Part shown: one piece after another, positions 9,136 to 18,536 of the stretch | Position numbering within the stretch: the stretch's first letter is position 1 | Layout of the letters: the number at the start of each line of letters is the position of its first letter | Assembly (NCBI RefSeq): GCF_010435965.1 | Contig: NZ_JAAGAA010000003.1 | Location: forward strand, 124,001-188,000 | Length of the DNA: 64,000 nt | Reading direction: 5' to 3' | From: Crenobacter caeni | GTDB lineage: Bacteria; Pseudomonadota; Gammaproteobacteria; Burkholderiales; Chromobacteriaceae | Translations under genes and position numbers: made by a program | The notes under the pieces: generated by a model | What the model saw: only the letters and a program-made list of their open reading frames with translations | Database searches by the model: none | What the model was told of the DNA's origin: nothing

Positions 9136-9208
9136 TCGGGCAATCAGAATTTAATAATATAACAAAAGTTTTAGTTGCTTTATTCATCACAAATCACGGA
9201 GAACAGAA

Positions 9209-10630
9209 ATGTCCGATAATGACAGCTCCAAGCTCAAACTTGGCGCGCTGACCGCACTGGTGGTCGGTTCCATGATTGGCGGCGGTATCTTCTCGCTGCC
9301 GCAGAACATGGCTGCAGGTGCCGGTGCCGGCGCCATCCTCATCGGCTGGGTGATCACCTTCATCGGTATGATCTGCCTGGCATTCGCGTTCCAGCAGCTG
9401 GCCAACCGCAAGCCGGAAGTGACCGGTGGTGTGTACGGCTACGCCCGTGCTGCTTTCGGTAACTACATTGGCTTCAACTCGGCCTGGGGTTACTGGATCT
9501 CGGCGTGGATCGGTAACGTCGCCTACTTCGTGGTGATGTTCTCCGCGCTGTCCTTCTGGATTCCGGCCTTCGGCGAAGGCAACACCGGCGCTGCCATCAT
9601 CACCGCTTCGATCCTGCTGTGGGTGCTGCACTTCCTGGTGCTGCGCGGCGTGCACGGCGCGGCGATGATCAACACCATCACCACCATCGCCAAGCTGGTT
9701 CCGCTGGCGCTGTTCATCGTGATCCTGGTGTTCGCGTTCAAGATCGACACCTTCAACATCGACTTCTGGGGCACTGCCGAACTGGGTTCCGTGGTTGACC
9801 AGGTCAAGAGCACCATGCTGGTGACCGTGTGGGTGTTCATCGGCATCGAAGGCGCTTCGATGTTCTCCGGCCGTGCGCAGAACATGGCTGACGTGGGCAA
9901 GGCAACCGTGATCGGCTTCCTGCTGACCATCGCCCTCCTGATCGCCGTATCCGTCCTGTCGCTGGGCGTGCTGTCCCAGCCTGAACTGGCCGCGCTGAAG
10001 AACCCGTCCACCGCTTACGTGCTGGAAGCCGCTGTCGGCTCCTGGGGTGCCAACCTGATGAACGCCGGTCTGGTGATCTCGGTCGGTGGCGCACTGCTGG
10101 CATGGACCCTGCTGTCCGGCGAAACCCCGTACCTGGCTGCCCAGGACGGCATGATGCCGAAAGTGTTCGGCCAGCTGAACGCCAACGGTTCCCCGGCAGC
10201 TTCGCTGTGGCTGACCAACGGCCTGATCCAGCTGTTCCTGGTCATCACCTACTTCAACGGTTCCGTATACCTGAGCCTGGTATACCTGGCGACCTCGATG
10301 ATCCTGCTGCCGTACCTGTTCTGCGCGCTGTACTCGCTGATGGTCGCCCAGAAGCGCGAAGGCTACCAGGCTGGCGAATCCACCGCCAAGGACGTGGCTG
10401 TCGGCGTGATCGCATCGATCTACGGCGTATGGCTGGTTTACGCGGCTGGCCTGCAGTACCTGCTGCTGTCGATGGTGCTGTACGCACCGGGCCTGCTGTT
10501 CTACGTGTGGGCTCGTAAAGAGCGTGGCGAGAAGCCGTTCACCGGCGCGGAAGCCATCATCGCCGCAGTGATCGTGGTACTGGGCATCTACGCGGCTTAC
10601 GGCCTGTCCGTCGGCACGCTGAGCCTGTAA
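9209..10630 (+). CDS. arcD: Arginine:ornithine antiporter, cluster 1
   Basis: Inner-membrane exchanger of 473 residues in the APC basic amino acid/polyamine antiporter family, about 12 hydrophobic segments. It swaps external arginine for ornithine made by ArcA and ArcB. The N-terminal 'GSMIGGGIFSLPQNMA' is the substrate-binding unwound helix 1, and 'VFIGIEGASMFS' is the helix-6 motif of ArcD proteins. The ATG follows ACGGAGA. First gene of arcDABC. It closely resembles the protein at 14449-15888 along its whole length. Its codons favour CGT, GAA and GCT like the rest of the cluster. Confidence 0.92.
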   Translation: MSDNDSSKLKLGALTALVVGSMIGGGIFSLPQNMAAGAGAGAILIGWVITFIGMICLAFAFQQLANRKPEVTGGVYGYARAAFGNYIGFNSAWGYWISAWIGNVAYFVVMFSALSFWIPAFGEGNTGAAIITASILLWVLHFLVLRGVHGAAMINTITTIAKLVPLALFIVILVFAFKIDTFNIDFWGTAELGSVVDQVKSTMLVTVWVFIGIEGASMFSGRAQNMADVGKATVIGFLLTIALLIAVSVLSLGVLSQPELAALKNPSTAYVLEAAVGSWGANLMNAGLVISVGGALLAWTLLSGETPYLAAQDGMMPKVFGQLNANGSPAASLWLTNGLIQLFLVITYFNGSVYLSLVYLATSMILLPYLFCALYSLMVAQKREGYQAGESTAKDVAVGVIASIYGVWLVYAAGLQYLLLSMVLYAPGLLFYVWARKERGEKPFTGAEAIIAAVIVVLGIYAAYGLSVGTLSL

Positions 10631-10697
10631 CAGCAATATTTCCACGCAGCCGCCGGGCGGCGGCTGCAAAACTACTTGAATCCTCTAGGAGTTCAAT

Positions 10698-11930
10698 ATG
10701 ACCAAGTTTGGTGTTCATTCCGAGTGCGGTAAGCTGCACAGCGTAATGGTTTGCCGTCCGGGCCTCGCGCACAAGCGTCTGACCCCGGATAACTGCCATG
10801 GCCTGCTGTTCGACGACGTGATCTGGGTCGAGCGCGCTCAGAAAGACCATGACTACATGGTTGAGCAGATGCGTGCCCGCAACATCCACGTGATCGAAGC
10901 GCACGAAGCGCTGGCCAAGGTGCTGGACGACAAAGCTGGCCGTAACTGGATCCTGGACCGCAAAGTCAAGGCCGACAACGTCGGTATCGGCATGCTGGGC
11001 GACCTGCGCGCTTGGCTGGACGAAATGCCGTCCACCCAACTGGCTGACCACCTGATCGGCGGTATCGCCAAGTTCGAACTGCCGTTCGACGCGAAAGGCC
11101 TGTTCGGCGGCTACCTGGACAGCTCCGACTTCGTGCTGCCCCCGATCCCGAACAGCCTGTTCCAGCGCGACCCGTCCTGCTGGATCTACGAAGGCGTGAC
11201 CCTGAACCCGATGTACTGGCCGGCTCGCCGCCAGGAAACCCTGATCCTGCAATCGATCTACCAGTTCCACCCGTACTTCGCGGGCAAAGTGAACGTATGG
11301 TGGGGCGACTGCGACAAGGACCACGGTCCGGCAACCCTGGAAGGTGGCGACGTGATGCCGATCGGCAACGGCGTTGTCCTGATCGGTATGGGCGAGCGCA
11401 CCAGCCCGCAGGCTGTGGTACAGACCGCTAAGGCCGTGCTGGGCAAAGAAGGCGGCGCTACCCGCGTCATCGCTTGCCAGATGCCGAAGTCGCGCGCTGC
11501 GATGCACCTGGACACCGTGTTCTCCTTCCTCGATATCGACCTGCTGTCGTCCTTCCCGGACGTCGTCGACGAAATCGTCTGCACCAGCATTTACGCTGGC
11601 GACAAAGAAGGTGAAGTCCGCTTCGAGCGCCACGACGGCGTGCACCTGACCGAAGTGGTCCGCGAAGCCCTGGGCCTCAAGGACATCCAGGTCATCAAGA
11701 CCGGCGGCGACGCATTCCAGCGCGAACGCGAGCAGTGGGACGACGGCAACAACGTCGTGGCCCTGGACCGTCGCGTGGTCGTGGCTTACGACCGCAACAC
11801 CTACACCAACAAGCTGATGCGCGATGCTGGTGTTGAAGTGATCGAGATCCCGGCATCCGAACTCGGCCGTGGCCGTGGCGGTGGTCACTGCATGACCTGC
11901 CCGATCATCCGCGACGAAGTGAAGATCTAA
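10698..11930 (+). CDS. arcA: Arginine deiminase, cluster 1
   Basis: Hydrolyses L-arginine to L-citrulline and ammonia, step 1 of the ADI pathway. It has 410 residues. The nucleophile is Cys398 in '[10 protein letters not shown]', exactly 12 residues from the end as in Pseudomonas ArcA. Substrate-binding motifs '[10 protein letters not shown]', 'MYWPARRQE' and '[12 protein letters not shown]' are intact, as is the 'MHLDTVFSF' His-Asp motif. The Shine-Dalgarno CTAGGAG precedes the ATG. The gene follows arcD1 by 67 bases. The protein is very similar to the cluster 2 copy, while codons are GGT/CGT-rich here. Confidence 0.97.
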   Translation: MTKFGVHSECGKLHSVMVCRPGLAHKRLTPDNCHGLLFDDVIWVERAQKDHDYMVEQMRARNIHVIEAHEALAKVLDDKAGRNWILDRKVKADNVGIGMLGDLRAWLDEMPSTQLADHLIGGIAKFELPFDAKGLFGGYLDSSDFVLPPIPNSLFQRDPSCWIYEGVTLNPMYWPARRQETLILQSIYQFHPYFAGKVNVWWGDCDKDHGPATLEGGDVMPIGNGVVLIGMGERTSPQAVVQTAKAVLGKEGGATRVIACQMPKSRAAMHLDTVFSFLDIDLLSSFPDVVDEIVCTSIYAGDKEGEVRFERHDGVHLTEVVREALGLKDIQVIKTGGDAFQREREQWDDGNNVVALDRRVVVAYDRNTYTNKLMRDAGVEVIEIPASELGRGRGGGHCMTCPIIRDEVKI

Positions 11931-12045
11931 TTCTGAACTGAATCGATCGACAGGGGCGACGGCAACGCCGCCGTCCCTCGTCTGAATGCTGTACGTGTGC
12001 GGGCTTGACCCGCGTGCAACAAACTACCTGATAAGGGGTAATAAA

Positions 12046-13053
12046 ATGGCTTTCAATCTGCGCAACCGCCACTACCTGCGTCTGCTGGACTTCACCCCGC
12101 GTGAAATCCGCTACCTGCTCGACCTGTCCCGTGACCTGAAGCGTGCCAAGTACGCCGGTTGCGAACAGCAGCGCCTGAAGGGCAAGAACATCGCCCTGAT
12201 CTTCGAAAAGACCTCGACCCGTACCCGTTGCGCGTTCGAAGTGGCAGCCTACGACCAGGGCGCCCACGTGACCTACCTCGGCCCGTCCGGCTCGCAGATC
12301 GGTCACAAGGAATCGATGAAAGACACCGCCCGCGTGCTGGGTCGCATGTACGACGCGATCGAATACCGCGGCTTCAAGCAGGACGTGGTTCAGGAACTGG
12401 CAGACTACGCTGGCGTGCCGGTGTACAACGGCCTGACCGACGAATGGCACCCGACCCAGATGCTGGCCGACGTGCTGACCATGATCGAGAACAGCGAGAA
12501 GCCGCTGTCCCAGATCGCTTACGCTTACGTGGGCGACGCTCGCAACAACATGGGTAACTCCCTGATGGTTGTTGGCTGCAAACTGGGTATGGACGTTCGC
12601 ATCGGCGGCCCGAAGAACCTGTGGCCGGAAGAGTGGCTGGTTGAAGAATGCCGCAAGATCGCCGAAGAGACCGGCGCTCGCCTGACCCTGACCGACGACG
12701 CAGCTGTCGCGGTCAAGGGCGTTGACTTCATCCACACCGACGTGTGGGTGTCGATGGGCGAACCGAAAGAAGTTTGGGACGAGCGTATCTCCCTGCTGTC
12801 GCCGTTCCAGGTCAACAAGGCACTGATGGCTGCTGCTGGCGCACAAGCCAAGTTCATGCACTGCCTGCCGGCTTTCCACAACAGCGAAACCGCTGTTGGC
12901 GCCGACATCGCCAAGCAGTACCCGCAGTTCGCCAACGGTATCGAAGTGACCGAAGAAGTGTTCGAAAGCGCTGCTAACGTGGCATTCGAGCAGGCGGAAA
13001 ACCGCATGCACACCATCAAGGCCATCATGGTCGCCACCCTGGGCGACCAGTAA
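12046..13053 (+). CDS. arcB: Ornithine carbamoyltransferase, catabolic, cluster 1
   Basis: In the ADI pathway it phosphorolyses citrulline to ornithine and carbamoyl phosphate. It has 335 residues. The carbamoyl-phosphate loop is 'EKTSTRTR' (STRTR at 57-61); 'HPTQMLAD' and the ornithine-site '[11 protein letters not shown]' follow. Position in an arc operon and the long loop 'EVTEEVFES' suggest the catabolic rather than the anabolic (ArgF) form. ATG 12046 is chosen over an in-frame upstream start at 11986, since AAGGGG lies 7 bases before it and the paralogue starts identically ('MAFNL'). Confidence 0.95.
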   Translation: MAFNLRNRHYLRLLDFTPREIRYLLDLSRDLKRAKYAGCEQQRLKGKNIALIFEKTSTRTRCAFEVAAYDQGAHVTYLGPSGSQIGHKESMKDTARVLGRMYDAIEYRGFKQDVVQELADYAGVPVYNGLTDEWHPTQMLADVLTMIENSEKPLSQIAYAYVGDARNNMGNSLMVVGCKLGMDVRIGGPKNLWPEEWLVEECRKIAEETGARLTLTDDAAVAVKGVDFIHTDVWVSMGEPKEVWDERISLLSPFQVNKALMAAAGAQAKFMHCLPAFHNSETAVGADIAKQYPQFANGIEVTEEVFESAANVAFEQAENRMHTIKAIMVATLGDQ

Positions 13054-13065
13054 GGTGGGCGGCGA

Positions 13066-13148
13066 AGGCATCGCCTTCGCCTGCTGATGGCGGCGGGCTT
13101 TCGCCTGCCGACCGGCCAGGGTTTCGTCAGAAGTCCTGGCCGTCTTTT
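13066..13148 (+). terminator. Two hairpins after arcB1, the second terminator-like
   Basis: Just after the arcB1 stop is a 9-bp hairpin GGCGAAGGC/GCCTTCGCC. It is followed by stem CGGCCAGG (13113-13120) / CCTGGCCG (13135-13142) and the T-rich tract TCTTTT. Together they probably cut transcription into arcC1 or define an mRNA 3' end. Confidence 0.65.
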
Positions 13149-13207
13149 GTATGGCCATTGAAGGATGGCGGCGTTGCGCTTGCGCAGACCGTCTGCCTGT
13201 GCTTCAA

Positions 13208-13249
13208 TTGCATTAGCAATACCTAATATAACCATTGGGCGAAACGCCC
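13208..13249 (+). promoter_or_regulatory. Possible internal promoter and hairpin before arcC1
   Basis: An AT-rich patch holds TATAAC (13227-13232) as a possible -10, with only weak -35 candidates. Next comes a small hairpin GGGCG-AAA-CGCCC (13237-13249) ending 16 bases before the arcC1 ATG. This would let arcC1 be transcribed past the terminator. Weak evidence. Confidence 0.35.
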
Positions 13250-13265
13250 GGTGAAAGGACTCGAA

Positions 13266-14210
13266 ATGCGCGTAGTAGTAGCTCTGGGTGGTAACGCCCT
13301 GCAGCGTCGCGGCGAAGCGATGACTGCTGAAAACCAGCGTAACAACGTCAAGATCGCCGCCAAGCAGCTGGCCGAAGTGACCAAGCTGGGCCACAACCTG
13401 GTGATGTGCCACGGTAACGGTCCGCAGGTTGGCCTGCTGGGTCTGCAGAACGACGCCTACGCTCGCCACGTTGACGGTTCGGTGACCCCGTACCCGCTGG
13501 ACGTGCTCGGCGCGCAGACCGAAGGCATGATCGGCTACATGGTCGAGCAGGAAATGGGCAACGAACTGCCGTTCGAAGTGCCGTTCGCGACTATCCTGAC
13601 CCAGACCGAAGTCGACCCGAAAGACCCGGCGTTCGCCAACCCGACCAAGTTTGTCGGCCCGGTGTACACCAAGGAAGAAGCCGAAAAGCTGGCCGCTGAC
13701 AAGGGCTGGACGGTGAAGGCTGACGGCGAATACTACCGCCGCGTGGTGCCGAGCCCGAAGCCGAAGCGCATCTTCGAAATGCGCCCGATCAAGTGGATGA
13801 TCGAAAAAGGCGCGGTGGTGATCGCTGCCGGCGGCGGCGGCATCCCGACCATGTACGACGGCGACAAGCTGGTCGGCGTGGAAGCGGTGATCGACAAGGA
13901 CCTGGCGTCCAGCCTGCTGGCGCGTGAAATCGACGCCGACTACTTCGTGATCGCGACCGACGTGAAGACCGTGTTCGTTGGCTGGGGTACCCCGGAAGCC
14001 AAGGCGATCCGTCACGCTCACCCGGACGAAATGGACAAGCTGGGCTTCGCTGCCGGCTCCATGGGCCCGAAAGTGGAAGCGGCTTGCGAATTCGCCCGCC
14101 TGACCGGCAAGAAGGCCGTGATCGGCGCGCTGGAAGACATCGCCAAGATCGTTGCTGGCGAAGCCGGTACCGTGATCTCGACCGAAAAAGAAGGTATCGA
14201 GTGGTACTAA
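13266..14210 (+). CDS. arcC: Carbamate kinase, cluster 1
   Basis: Transfers phosphate from carbamoyl phosphate to ADP, the ATP-yielding last step of the ADI pathway. It has 314 residues. Amino acid kinase fold with N-terminal '[14 protein letters not shown]' phosphate loop, '[10 protein letters not shown]', the active-site 'AAGGGGIPT' and '[10 protein letters not shown]', and the C-terminal 'GTVIS'. ATG 13266 follows GAAAGGA; an in-frame GTG at 13251 would overlap that site. It is separated from arcB1 by 212 bases containing a terminator-like hairpin. Confidence 0.95.
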   Translation: MRVVVALGGNALQRRGEAMTAENQRNNVKIAAKQLAEVTKLGHNLVMCHGNGPQVGLLGLQNDAYARHVDGSVTPYPLDVLGAQTEGMIGYMVEQEMGNELPFEVPFATILTQTEVDPKDPAFANPTKFVGPVYTKEEAEKLAADKGWTVKADGEYYRRVVPSPKPKRIFEMRPIKWMIEKGAVVIAAGGGGIPTMYDGDKLVGVEAVIDKDLASSLLAREIDADYFVIATDVKTVFVGWGTPEAKAIRHAHPDEMDKLGFAAGSMGPKVEAACEFARLTGKKAVIGALEDIAKIVAGEAGTVISTEKEGIEWY

Positions 14211-14259
14211 GCGACTGACGTCCCGCGCCGCCGGCGTGCGGCGCGAGATGCAGCAGATG

Positions 14260-14291
14260 AAAAGGCCTCCGCATGATGCGGAGGCCTTTTT
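14260..14291 (+). terminator. Strong terminator closing ADI cluster 1
   Basis: Near-perfect 14-bp stem AAAAGGCCTCCGCA / TGCGGAGGCCTTTT with a TGA loop and T tail. It marks the boundary between arcC1 and the second arcD, and also the boundary of the CGT/GAA-rich codon pattern. Confidence 0.88.
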
Positions 14292-14448
14292 CATTGCAGC
14301 GCGGCAAGGCCTGCCTTTGCAAAAGCGGGATTGCTGGACTAAGCCGGAGAGGCAGCGGCCGCGATTCGCATTTTGAATATCGTCGCGGCAAGCCGGCGAA
14401 GCGTGCCGGTTCAATCCAACAATCTCGTTTCAAATATGGGGAGGGCTC

Positions 14449-15888
14449 ATGTCAGACGCTAGCGCTGGGCAAAGCAACAAACTCAAACTGGGCGCGTTGA
14501 CTGCGCTCGTGGTCGGCTCGATGATCGGCGGCGGCATCTTCTCGCTGCCGCAGAACATGGCCGCCGGGGCCGGTGCCGGCGCCATCATCATCGGTTGGGT
14601 GATCACCTTCATCGGCATGCTGACGCTGGCCTTCGTGTTCCAGAACCTGGCCGGGCGCAGGCCGGACGTCAAGGGGGGGGTGTACGGTTACGCACGTGCA
14701 GGCTTCGGGCCGTATATCGGCTTCAACTCCGCGTGGGGCTACTGGATCTCGGCCTGGATCGGCAATGTCTCTTACTTCGTGGTGATGTTCTCGGCGTTCG
14801 GCTCGTTCGAGACGTTGAGCTTCTTCGGCGAGGGCAATACGACGGCCGCGATCGTCTGCGCGTCCATCCTGCTGTGGGCGCTGACCTGGCTGATTTTCCA
14901 GGGGGTGCAGGGAGCGGCCTTCATCAACACGCTGACCACCATCGCCAAGCTGGTGCCGCTGGCGATCTTCTTGCTGGTGGTGATCTACGGCTTCCAGGTC
15001 AAGACCTTCTCCGGTGACTTCTGGGGAACGCCAGCGCTGGGTTCGGTGCTCGACCAGGTCAAGAGCACCATGCTGGTGACGGTGTGGGTGTTCATCGGCA
15101 TCGAGGGTGCGTCGGTCTTCTCCGAGCGCGCGCAGAGCATGGCCGACGTCGGCAAGGCGACGGTGATCGGCTTCCTGTTCACCATCGCCTTGCTGGTGGC
15201 CGTGTCCGTGCTGTCGCTGGGCATCCTGCCGCAGGAAGAGCTGGCCAAGCTGCAGAACCCGTCGACCGCCAGCGTATTGCGCGCGGTGGTCGGCGAGTGG
15301 GGCTTCGCACTGATGAACATCGGCCTGATCATCTCGGTGGCCGGTGCGCTGCTGGCGTGGACCCTGCTAGCCGCCGAAATCGTCTTCCTTGCCGGCAAGG
15401 ACGGCACGATGCCGAAGATCTTCGCGCACGTGAACGAAAAGGGCGCGCCGACCTACGCGCTGCTGGTGACCAACGGCCTGATCCAGCTGTTCCTGATCTG
15501 GACGCTATTCAGCTCGGCGGGGTATCTGGCACTGCTGTCGCTGGCGACGTCGATGATCCTGATCCCCTACCTCTTGTGCTCGCTCTACGCATGGATGATC
15601 ACCGTGCGCGGCGACGCTTACGCCAGCGACGCAGCGGCCAAGGGGCGCGACCTGCTGATCGCGGTGGTGTCGTCGATCTACGGCGTTTGGCTGATCTACG
15701 CGGCGGGGCCGAAGTATTTGTTCCTGTCCATGGTGCTCTACGCGCCGGGCCTGCTGTTCTACATCTGGGCGCGCCGCGAACAGAACGAGAAACCGTTCAA
15801 TACCGCCGAGGCGGTCATCGCGGCGATCGTGCTGGTGCTCGGCCTCTACGCGTTCTATCAGCTGGCGACGGGCCATCTGACGCTGTAG
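14449..15888 (+). CDS. arcD: Second ArcD-type arginine:ornithine antiporter
   Basis: APC-family antiporter of 479 residues, very similar along its whole length to the arcD1 product, sharing 'GSMIGGGIFSLPQNMA', 'GYWISAWIGN' and 'VFIGIEGAS'. It probably exchanges arginine or another basic amino acid for ornithine. It follows the cluster 1 terminator by 157 bases and is closed by its own terminator, so it is likely a separate unit. Its codons are of the GC-ending background type, unlike arcD1. The Shine-Dalgarno GGGGAGG precedes ATG 14449. It may differ in substrate, e.g. citrulline or lysine; this cannot be read from sequence. Confidence 0.88.
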   Translation: MSDASAGQSNKLKLGALTALVVGSMIGGGIFSLPQNMAAGAGAGAIIIGWVITFIGMLTLAFVFQNLAGRRPDVKGGVYGYARAGFGPYIGFNSAWGYWISAWIGNVSYFVVMFSAFGSFETLSFFGEGNTTAAIVCASILLWALTWLIFQGVQGAAFINTLTTIAKLVPLAIFLLVVIYGFQVKTFSGDFWGTPALGSVLDQVKSTMLVTVWVFIGIEGASVFSERAQSMADVGKATVIGFLFTIALLVAVSVLSLGILPQEELAKLQNPSTASVLRAVVGEWGFALMNIGLIISVAGALLAWTLLAAEIVFLAGKDGTMPKIFAHVNEKGAPTYALLVTNGLIQLFLIWTLFSSAGYLALLSLATSMILIPYLLCSLYAWMITVRGDAYASDAAAKGRDLLIAVVSSIYGVWLIYAAGPKYLFLSMVLYAPGLLFYIWARREQNEKPFNTAEAVIAAIVLVLGLYAFYQLATGHLTL

Positions 15889-15912
15889 TGCCGGCAAGCT
15901 TGCCTGCGTGCG

Positions 15913-15941
15913 AGACCCGCGGCGTGCCGCGGGTCTTTTTG
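15913..15941 (+). terminator. Terminator after the second arcD
   Basis: 11-bp perfect stem AGACCCGCGGC / GCCGCGGGTCT with a two-base GT between the arms, then TTTTT. Confidence 0.88.
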
Positions 15942-15979
15942 TTGCGATGGTGCGCCTAGGCGTGAGAGGGGCAGGCAAC

Positions 15980-16006
15980 AAAAAAGCCACCGCGTGGGTG
16001 GCTTTT
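15980..16006 (-). terminator. Terminator after rplM-rpsI
   Basis: On the minus strand a stem AAAAGCCACC / GGTGGCTTTT is followed by further T, 19 bases beyond the rpsI stop codon. Confidence 0.82.
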
Positions 16007-16024
16007 CCGGTAAGCGCAGAAGGA

Positions 16025-16417
16025 TTAGCGCTTGGAGAACTGCTTGGCACGACGTGCCTTGCGCAGACCGACTTTCTTACGCTCGACTTCACGAGCGTCG
16101 CGGGTCACGAAGCCTGCGCTCGACAGAGCCGGCTTCAGTGCAGCGTCGAAGTCGATCAGGGCGCGAGTGATGCCGTGACGGATCGCGCCGGCCTGGCCGG
16201 TTTCGCCGCCACCAACAACGTTCACCTTGATGTCGAACGACTCGAGGTTCTCGGTCAGAGCCAGCGGCTGACGGATCACCATGCGGCCGGTTTCGCGGGC
16301 AAAGTATTCGTCGACCGGCTTGCCGTTGACGATGATCTGACCGGTGCCTTTCTGCAGGAACACGCGAGCGACCGAGCTCTTGCGACGGCCGGTGCCGTAG
16401 TAGTATTTACCGTTCAT
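16025..16417 (-). CDS. rpsI: 30S ribosomal protein S9
   Basis: Structural protein of the small subunit head whose C-terminal tail reaches the P-site tRNA. It has 130 residues. The family start '[16 protein letters not shown]', '[15 protein letters not shown]' and the strongly basic tail 'RRAKQFSKR' with the universal final Lys-Arg are all present. It lies 16 bases after rplM in the standard two-gene operon. Confidence 0.98.
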   Translation of the reverse strand: MNGKYYYGTGRRKSSVARVFLQKGTGQIIVNGKPVDEYFARETGRMVIRQPLALTENLESFDIKVNVVGGGETGQAGAIRHGITRALIDFDAALKPALSSAGFVTRDAREVERKKVGLRKARRAKQFSKR

Positions 16418-16433
16418 CTTGTTGCCTCAAAAA

Positions 16434-16862
16434 TCAGATTTCCAGCGCCTTGGGCAGCTGTGCGGCGTGCGGGTGCTCGTTGCCAGCGTACACCTTGAGC
16501 TTCTTGATCATGGCGTAGCCCAGCGGGCCCTTCGGCAGCATGCCTTTGACGGCTTTTTCCAGAACGCGCTCGGGGAACTGCTGCTGCAGTTCGGTGAAGT
16601 TGCGTTCACGGATGCCGCCCGGGTAGCCGGTGTGACGGTAGTATTTCTTGTCCAGGGACTTGGAACCGGTGACGCGCAGCTTGTCGACGTTGACGACGAC
16701 GATGTAGTCGCCGGTGTCAACGTGCGGGGTGTATTCCGGCTTGTGCTTGCCGCGCAGACGGTGAGCGATTGCAGCCGCTACACGACCCAGCACCTTGTCG
16801 GAGGCGTCGACCACGTACCACTCGCGCTTTACTTCATGCGGCTTGGCAGAAAAGGTCTTCAT
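16434..16862 (-). CDS. rplM: 50S ribosomal protein L13
   Basis: Early-assembly large-subunit protein of 142 residues, the normal length. It contains '[15 protein letters not shown]' at the start, '[12 protein letters not shown]', '[12 protein letters not shown]' and '[18 protein letters not shown]'. First gene of rplM-rpsI, with a near-consensus promoter directly upstream. Confidence 0.98.
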   Translation of the reverse strand: MKTFSAKPHEVKREWYVVDASDKVLGRVAAAIAHRLRGKHKPEYTPHVDTGDYIVVVNVDKLRVTGSKSLDKKYYRHTGYPGGIRERNFTELQQQFPERVLEKAVKGMLPKGPLGYAMIKKLKVYAGNEHPHAAQLPKALEI

Positions 16863-16897
16863 GGAGCTCTTCCATCGTAAATTCTTGAAAGTTCCGG

Positions 16898-16926
16898 ATT
16901 GTATTGCAGGGGCGGGTTGCTGTCAA
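16898..16926 (-). promoter_or_regulatory. Near-consensus sigma-70 promoter of rplM-rpsI
   Basis: On the minus strand: perfect -35 TTGACA (16921-16926), 17-bp spacer, -10 TACAAT (16898-16903). Transcription would start near 16891, giving a leader of about 29 bases. This is the best promoter in the window and fits a ribosomal operon. Confidence 0.85.
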
Positions 16927-17022
16927 ACCATTGTGCAGCAAGCACAATTCGGCGGTCCGAACGGGCGCGCACCTGCATGAAACCCGCCGCCACAAGCGGC
17001 GGCGGGTCCGGATGCGGTTTGC

Positions 17023-18408
17023 TTAGCCGCGCAGGCGGCGCAGCACCTCTTCGCGGCCGATCAGCGCGAGGACCGCATCGACCGACGGCGTCTGCGTGGT
17101 GCCGCAGACGATCACGCGCAGCGGCATGCCCAGCTGGCCCATCTTGATGCCTTCGTCGGCGCAGAATGGCTTGAACAGGCCGTGGATGGACTCGGCGTTC
17201 CACTCGGGCAGCGCCTCGAGGCGCCCGGCAAAGCGCGCCATGCGTGCGAGCGCGTCGCCGGCCAGATGCTTGTCGATATCGGCCTGGGGGGCAGCGAGCT
17301 TCTGGTAGAAGTAGTGGCACTCGTCGGCCAGTACGTTCAGGTCCTGCGCGCGGTCCTTCACCAGCGCGATCACGTCTTCCAGTGCCGGGCCGTTCGCGGT
17401 GTCGAGGCCGGAGGCGGCCAGGCGCGGCGCGATAAGGCCGGCCAGACGGGCGTTGTCGGCAGCCTTGATGTGCTGCGCGTTCAGCCACAGGAACTTCTCG
17501 TGGTTGAAGCGGCTGGCGGACGGGCTGACCGCCTCCAGCGTGAACCATTCGACGAACTGCTCCATCGAGAAGAACTCGTCGTCGCCGTGGCCCCAGCCCA
17601 GGCGGGCCAGGTAGTTGAGCAGCGCCTCGGGCAGGATGCCGCGATCGGCGTAGTCGACCACGCTGACCGCGTCGCGGCGCTTGGACATCTTCTGGCCGTT
17701 CTCGTTGAGGATCATCGGCAGATGGCCGTACGCCGGCAGCGGCGCGCCCAGCGCCTTGAGGATGTTGATCTGGCGCGGGGTGTTGTTCACATGGTCGTCA
17801 CCGCGGATCACGTGGGTGATGTTCATGTCCCAGTCGTCGATCACCACGCAGAAGTTGTAGGTCGGGCTGCCGTCGGCGCGGGCGATGATCAGGTCATCCA
17901 GTTCGGCGTTGGCAAACTCGATGCGGCCCTTGACCGCGTCGTCCCAGCCGGTGATACCGTCCAGCGGCGTCCTGAAGCGCACCACCGGCTGTACGTCGGC
18001 AGGTGGCGGGGGCAGGGTCTTGCCGGCTTCCGGGCGCCAGCGGCGGTCGTAACGGGGCTTCTCGCCACGTGCTTCCTGTGCTTCGCGCAGCGCGTCCAGC
18101 TCCTCGCGGCTCATGTAGCAGTAGTAGGCGTGGCCCGAGTCGAGCAGCTGCTGGATCGCTTCCTTGTAACGGTCGAAGCGCTGCGTCTGGTAGAACGGGC
18201 CCTCGTCGTAGTCGAGGCCGACCCAGTGCATGCCGTCGAGGATGGCCTTGACCGACTCGGGGGTCGAACGCTCGAGGTCGGTGTCTTCGATGCGCAGCAC
18301 GAAGCTGCCCTTGTTCTTGCGGGCGAAGGCCCACGAGAACAGCGCGGTGCGGACACCGCCGATATGCAGGTAGCCGGTCGGGCTCGGGGCAAAGCGGGTA
18401 CGGATCAT
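17023..18408 (-). CDS. gltX: Glutamyl-tRNA synthetase
   Basis: Class I synthetase charging tRNA-Glu, 461 residues. ATP-site '[13 protein letters not shown]' (HIGH-type) near residue 15 and '[10 protein letters not shown]' (KMSKS-type) in the middle. The C-terminal anticodon-binding helical domain ends 'RLRG'. The start '[10 protein letters not shown]' fixes ATG 18408 although the frame is open upstream. Transcribed alone. A shorter relative, gluQ, is at 48417. Confidence 0.96.
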   Translation of the reverse strand: MIRTRFAPSPTGYLHIGGVRTALFSWAFARKNKGSFVLRIEDTDLERSTPESVKAILDGMHWVGLDYDEGPFYQTQRFDRYKEAIQQLLDSGHAYYCYMSREELDALREAQEARGEKPRYDRRWRPEAGKTLPPPPADVQPVVRFRTPLDGITGWDDAVKGRIEFANAELDDLIIARADGSPTYNFCVVIDDWDMNITHVIRGDDHVNNTPRQINILKALGAPLPAYGHLPMILNENGQKMSKRRDAVSVVDYADRGILPEALLNYLARLGWGHGDDEFFSMEQFVEWFTLEAVSPSASRFNHEKFLWLNAQHIKAADNARLAGLIAPRLAASGLDTANGPALEDVIALVKDRAQDLNVLADECHYFYQKLAAPQADIDKHLAGDALARMARFAGRLEALPEWNAESIHGLFKPFCADEGIKMGQLGMPLRVIVCGTTQTPSVDAVLALIGREEVLRRLRG

Positions 18409-18454
18409 GGTCGGTTTCTGGAGAGGCGGTAAAGTCCTCCATTTTACGCCTGCC

Positions 18455-18489
18455 ATAAAAAAGCCCGCAAACGCGTGGCGTTTGCGGGC
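18455..18489 (-). terminator. Terminator between the LysE gene and gltX
   Basis: 11-bp stem GCCCGCAAACG / CGTTTGCGGGC followed on the minus strand by TTTTTT. It closes the LysE-family gene and isolates gltX. Confidence 0.85.
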
Positions 18490-18536
18490 ACAAACCTGCT
18501 TGGCCGGCAGGCAAGGGGATGAAATCGTTTGGGGGC

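Larger units (their letters stand above)
8788..9208 (+). other. Non-coding region before ADI cluster 1
   Basis: About 420 bases with no convincing gene. The last 270 bases are clearly AT-richer than the surrounding genes. This part holds the FNR/ANR-like box and promoter listed separately. A TTGAT half-site at 8994-8998 has no second half. Confidence 0.7.

Noticed and set aside
9209-14210. Cluster 1 as a horizontally acquired island because of its different codon use
   Set aside because: The preference (CGT, GGT, GAA, GCT) is that of highly expressed genes, the proteins match the host-like cluster 2 copies, and no integrase, tRNA border or repeat flanks the region.
12525-14414. Minus-strand open frame of 629 codons across arcB1 and arcC1
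   Set aside because: Same type of shadow; an equivalent frame appears antisense to arcB2/arcC2 simply because the proteins are alike.
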